Assembly (NCBI GenBank): GCA_014058105.1 | Contig: JACGCM010000976.1 | Coordinates: 1 to 64,000, forward strand | Length of the DNA: 64,000 bases | From: Kingdonia uniflora | Taxonomy: Eukaryota > Streptophyta > Magnoliopsida > Ranunculales > Circaeasteraceae | Direction of reading: 5' to 3' | In this document: in pieces, positions 60,894-64,000 of the stretch | Numbering within the stretch: the first letter of the stretch is position 1 | Layout: each line of letters starts with the position of its first letter | The notes under the pieces: model-generated | Databases searched by the model: none | The model's input: only the letters and a program-made list of their open reading frames with translations | What the model was told of the DNA's origin: nothing | Program-made: the position numbers and the translations under genes

Positions 60894-61366
60894 TGAAGTA
60901 GCATATTTCCCAAATTCGATAAAGAGAAGCCAGAAGAATTTAGTCGAACATATTCCATCATTCAAAAATATGTCATATCTGCGACTACAGAGCTCGACCC
61001 ACTAAAGTAGCCATTATACTTGGTCAAATAGAGCCGTTCCAGGGAGATCCACAAAGTTCGCCCACTACTCCTTAAAATAGAAAACTGTTTTATTTTTGTA
61101 ACCGCATGTATCTATTATAAATACAGGTAAAGAATAGATGAATCGGATCTGTAACTCTACTAATCAGATATTCTTAAATCCTTACCAATCAGTAATTATA
61201 ATAGCTAGCAAATTATTGAATTTTGTACCAAAACCTTCCTCGAGGTTAGGGTTTTTCTTAGACTTTACTGAGTTTCTACGTAAAATCATATGTGCTTAAG
61301 TTATAATTGCATAATATTTACTAAAGTATTGACAAGGATTATCCTCCCGAAAAATACGCTATTACA
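60894..61366 (+). repeat. TatD 5' LTR
   Basis: It starts TGAAGTAGCATATTTCCC and ends GCTATTACA. A TATAAATACAGG box is near 61114. The CCTCGAGGTTAGGGTTTTT block is shared with the TatA LTR. Confidence 0.88.
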
Positions 61367-61429
61367 ATTGGCGCCGTCTGTGGGAATACCACACTTTTTC
61401 TTTACCACCTGTGATCCTAGATAATCTGA

Positions 61430-62960
61430 TGACAAACATAAATCTCTGAAGTGCCTCCAGTGTATAGAGGAACTATGCGATCTGCCCCATGCCCGAAATA
61501 ATCAATTTGTACAATATCGTGATTGAGCTTTAAAAGTAAATAGAATCTGACCGAGTCCAGAGGCTAAAAGATTAACGAATCTACGCCAAAGCTCTTCAAG
61601 TCGAAAGAGACTGGAGGAGAAAAGCTATGGATCAGCAGAGTTAGACACATCAGAAAGAAATGGAGAATTTACATAGACATCAAGACCGGCTCACTTACCG
61701 ACAAACGTCACCTCCCCAAGCCTGGTGTGATCATCGCTACAGGGAAACCCAGAGAGAGAACCTACCAAGGGAGGAAAGAGTTCAAACTTCTCGATCCAAA
61801 TTAAGGAATTCAGATAGAGCTTCTCGATATTTTGGACTCACATCCTCCGTATCGACAAATCAAGGAAGTCGATGCATAATCAACCAAACTCCCCCACCGC
61901 CAGTAAGACGACCAGTGAGAGACAAGTTAAGACCTGAAGAATAGGGTAACTTTGATCCCCAAGTTACAGTCGCACCGAATACCCTGCAGAACTTTATTAC
62001 GTTGGATGACCTTAATTATAAAATCTAAGCGATACACTCTGACAATCCAGGCCAAAGATCTATTCTCGATAGGATCGAGACGAACCATATTTTTCTCCAT
62101 CTCAAAGTCATGCCCATCCCATAGAATTTCCACATGCCAAAATTTCATCAATATGCAGGTTTCACTGACCCTATCACCCACGTCTGACACTTCAAAGCAA
62201 CAGTTAGATTATACTTCGAACTTGATCACCTGCTCTACAGATTATTTAACATGAGTTTTAAAGAAGAATCTCTCTGATGGTTTCATACTATTCCCGAAGG
62301 CTCTATCACTACATCCAGCCAGTTACAGTGCCTCTTTGAGTCGAACTATGCTCATGCTAAGGAACGAGATATAACAGTGGATTCTTTATTCTTTTTCAAG
62401 CAAGGTACGAAAGAGACCTTGGCGAGTCTTTACAAGCATTTTATGTAGGATATACGGAAGATTGGGAATTTAGATCCCAAAATTGTCGTTCAAGCATGCA
62501 CCTTCGCACTCCACATCGACTCCAAAGTTTGAGAAGAGTTTATCTTGAGCAAGCACAAGATAGTGACATAAATGATTTATGTTGTTAATAAATACATCGA
62601 ATTGCAGCGGTCTAAAAAGGATAAGATAAAATACTCCTCAATCACCCACTTTAATAAAGTATTTTCGTCGCCACCTCCGAAGTCAGCGAGTAATGGGACT
62701 CCCAAGCAGCGCGGGAGGAACATCGACAACATGTCAGGAAAAGAGATGGAAAGCTAGACAGACCCGTCCTAGTCTTGCCTCCTATGACAACCACACTCTC
62801 TGTAATCTTACCAATGATAAAGGGAGACGAATTGTTTCAAAAAGTACAGGCAATTCCTTATGTACCCAACAAGCCCTTGTGTCAATATCACAACATGCAT
62901 AGCCTCAAAACTGACAATTATTACTCTCTGATACAGATCTTTTACCGTATTCTACTCATA
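61430..62960 (+). pseudogene. TatD gag
   Basis: A charged N-terminal part includes an open frame 61660-61944 (HRHQDRLTYRQTSPPQAW). The capsid-like domain follows across several stops: MPKFHQYAGFTDPITHV near 62130, FKEESL and WFHTIPEGSI near 62265, YAHAKERDITVDSLFFFKQG near 62350, and KYIELQRSKKDK near 62590. The zinc-knuckle equivalent is CQYHNMHSLKTDNYYSL at about 62880, where the last Cys is Tyr. Gag would form the RNA-packaging particle. Stops make it non-functional. Confidence 0.75.
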
Positions 62961-63131
62961 GGATGACTACACGAGTATGTTATCGTCGTCCAGAAATTCC
63001 TCGAAGAATAGACTAAATGAAAGGAGGTCAAAGAAGAGCAAAGGTAAGGCCAAGATCGCCATCTTTACATGATCGGAATTGAGAAGGGATAAAATTAAAA
63101 GAAAGACGATAGAATTACATCTTGCTACAAA

Positions 63132-63500
63132 ATGACATCATCGGATAAATCAGCAAAACTTCTTCCCAGCTTCAGCAAGGCTAAATGTCCATATCATATT
63201 TCTTTCGAAGACTGCGACACTAACCATGTAAAGTACCCTCATGGTGACCTATTGGTCATATTGGTCAAAGTAGGTCAGGACTACCCCCACATACTTCTTG
63301 TTGATACAGGAAGCGCAATAGACGCTTTATTCAAAAGGGTTATTGATGTTCTAGGCCTCAAGGATTCAGTGAAAGCTTCGACAACGACTATTATATGGTT
63401 TAACGGTTCCAAAGAATCTGTCATAGGAGAAATCACACTACCAGTTCAGGCAAGACCAGAAATTACTTTTGTTGAATTTATTATCATTAATGTTGAATAA
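63132..63500 (+). CDS. TatD aspartic protease domain
   Basis: An uninterrupted 122-codon frame begins at an in-frame Met that is unlikely to be a true start. It reads YHISFEDCDTNHVKYPHGDLLVI and HILLVDTGSAIDALF, with the retropepsin active-site DTGS intact. GLKDSVKAS, TTTIIWFNGSKESVIGEI and the C-terminal strand region follow. It would cleave the gag-pol polyprotein. This is the only protease of the three scorable here with an unaltered active site; the frame closes with TAA at 63498, and a WLHSIKATPS-like continuation follows in frame. Confidence 0.8.
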   Translation: MTSSDKSAKLLPSFSKAKCPYHISFEDCDTNHVKYPHGDLLVILVKVGQDYPHILLVDTGSAIDALFKRVIDVLGLKDSVKASTTTIIWFNGSKESVIGEITLPVQARPEITFVEFIIINVE

Positions 63501-63864
63501 AAGTATTTAGGAATCTTAGGTCAAAGTTGGCTTCATTCTATTAAGGCAACACCATCGATAAATCATCTGGCCTTGCGATTTCCAACGGATCACGGAATTT
63601 ATGAAATCAAAGGGAGCCAAGTTGTAGCATGTATGTGCGAAAATACCACCACCAACTCTCACACGACAAAAAATTTGAAAGCATAACAATTACAGCAGGA
63701 GATACCTCCAACATTAGAGCAATATTCAACTAAGGTAGTGGAATCTGTCATGCTTGATGGACAGGGAAGAAATACCTTTATTAGCTCAAAACTGTATTCT
63801 GACGAAAAATACCCCCTGGTATAGCTTTTAAAGAATAATGTTGATATATTTGCATTATTTTTTT

Positions 63865-64000
63865 AAGAAATGCCCGGTATCGATCCTTCAATAGCATGCC
63901 ACTAGCTCAACCTCCTTCCAGACAGTAAAGCAGTTGTGCATAAATGTCGCAACTTAGCCTCCCGCAATCATAAAGCCATAAATGAAGAAATAAAAAAACT
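63865..64000 (+). pseudogene. TatD reverse transcriptase, start only
   Basis: MPGIDPSIACH, a TAG, then LNLLPDSKAVVHKCRNLAS and NHKAINEEIKK match the opening of Tat RT. The window ends before the catalytic motifs. The TAG replaces a Lys/Arg-type codon. Confidence 0.75.

Larger units (their letters stand above)
60894..64000 (+). mobile_element. TatD: 5' half of a Tat-type element, running off the right edge
   Basis: A 473-bp LTR (60894-61366) is followed by ATTGGCGCCGTCTGTGGGAA as primer-binding-site-like sequence. Gag, protease and the start of RT come next on the plus strand. The LTR is of the TatA family. The element continues beyond 64000, so completeness cannot be judged. Confidence 0.88.

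Noticed and set aside
1..64000. tRNA or rRNA genes
   Set aside because: No cloverleaf with A/B boxes or rRNA-like segment was noticed by eye; primer-binding sites are only short matches. A tRNA scan would settle it.

Overview
This is nuclear DNA of a flowering plant, in a gene-poor heterochromatin-like block. The evidence is a long satellite array, Tat-lineage Ty3/gypsy elements, a CACTA (En/Spm) transposon, a PIF/Harbinger MITE, a Mutator-like fragment and Ty1/copia remains. I see no intact host gene, and the species cannot be named from the sequence.

Layout. (1) 1-9495: about 40 head-to-tail copies of a ~240-bp satellite that runs off the left edge. (2) 9496-52223: TatA, a Tat-type retrotransposon truncated at its 5' side (integrase, antisense extra ORF, antisense exons, 3' LTR), opened by three successive insertions. 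A CACTA transposon (14902-50835, 3-bp duplication TCA) sits in TatA. A minus-strand Tat element, TatB (18010-41733, 5-bp duplication ATATG), sits in the CACTA transposase gene. A plus-strand Tat element, TatC (25516-38066), sits in TatB's reverse transcriptase/RNase H region. A 359-bp MITE with TAA duplications sits in the CACTA right end. (3) 52224-56660: non-coding DNA and a decayed copia element. (4) 56661-59300: a 5' piece of the TatB family (TatE) next to a Mutator-like transposase remnant. (5) 59300-60890: CT microsatellite and an F-box-associated-domain-like pseudogene. (6) 60894-64000: the 5' half of another Tat element, TatD, whose LTR matches that of TatA.

How it fits together. Read inside-out, the order of events is TatA, then CACTA, then TatB, then TatC. 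The CACTA carries TNP2-like and TNP1-like genes plus two passenger fragments: a PPR gene tail and an unidentified coding segment. All three Tat elements whose 3' part is visible carry an extra ORF on the strand opposite pol, with a shared core motif and apparent introns. In two of them I see TATA-like promoters at the antisense start. Tandem repeats lie between pol and the antisense ORF in TatB and TatC. Every retroelement gene is broken by stops, frameshifts or lost catalytic residues. Protease in TatD is the only retroelement domain that looks undamaged.

Limits: all alignments were done by eye; family names rest on remembered motifs, not on searches.
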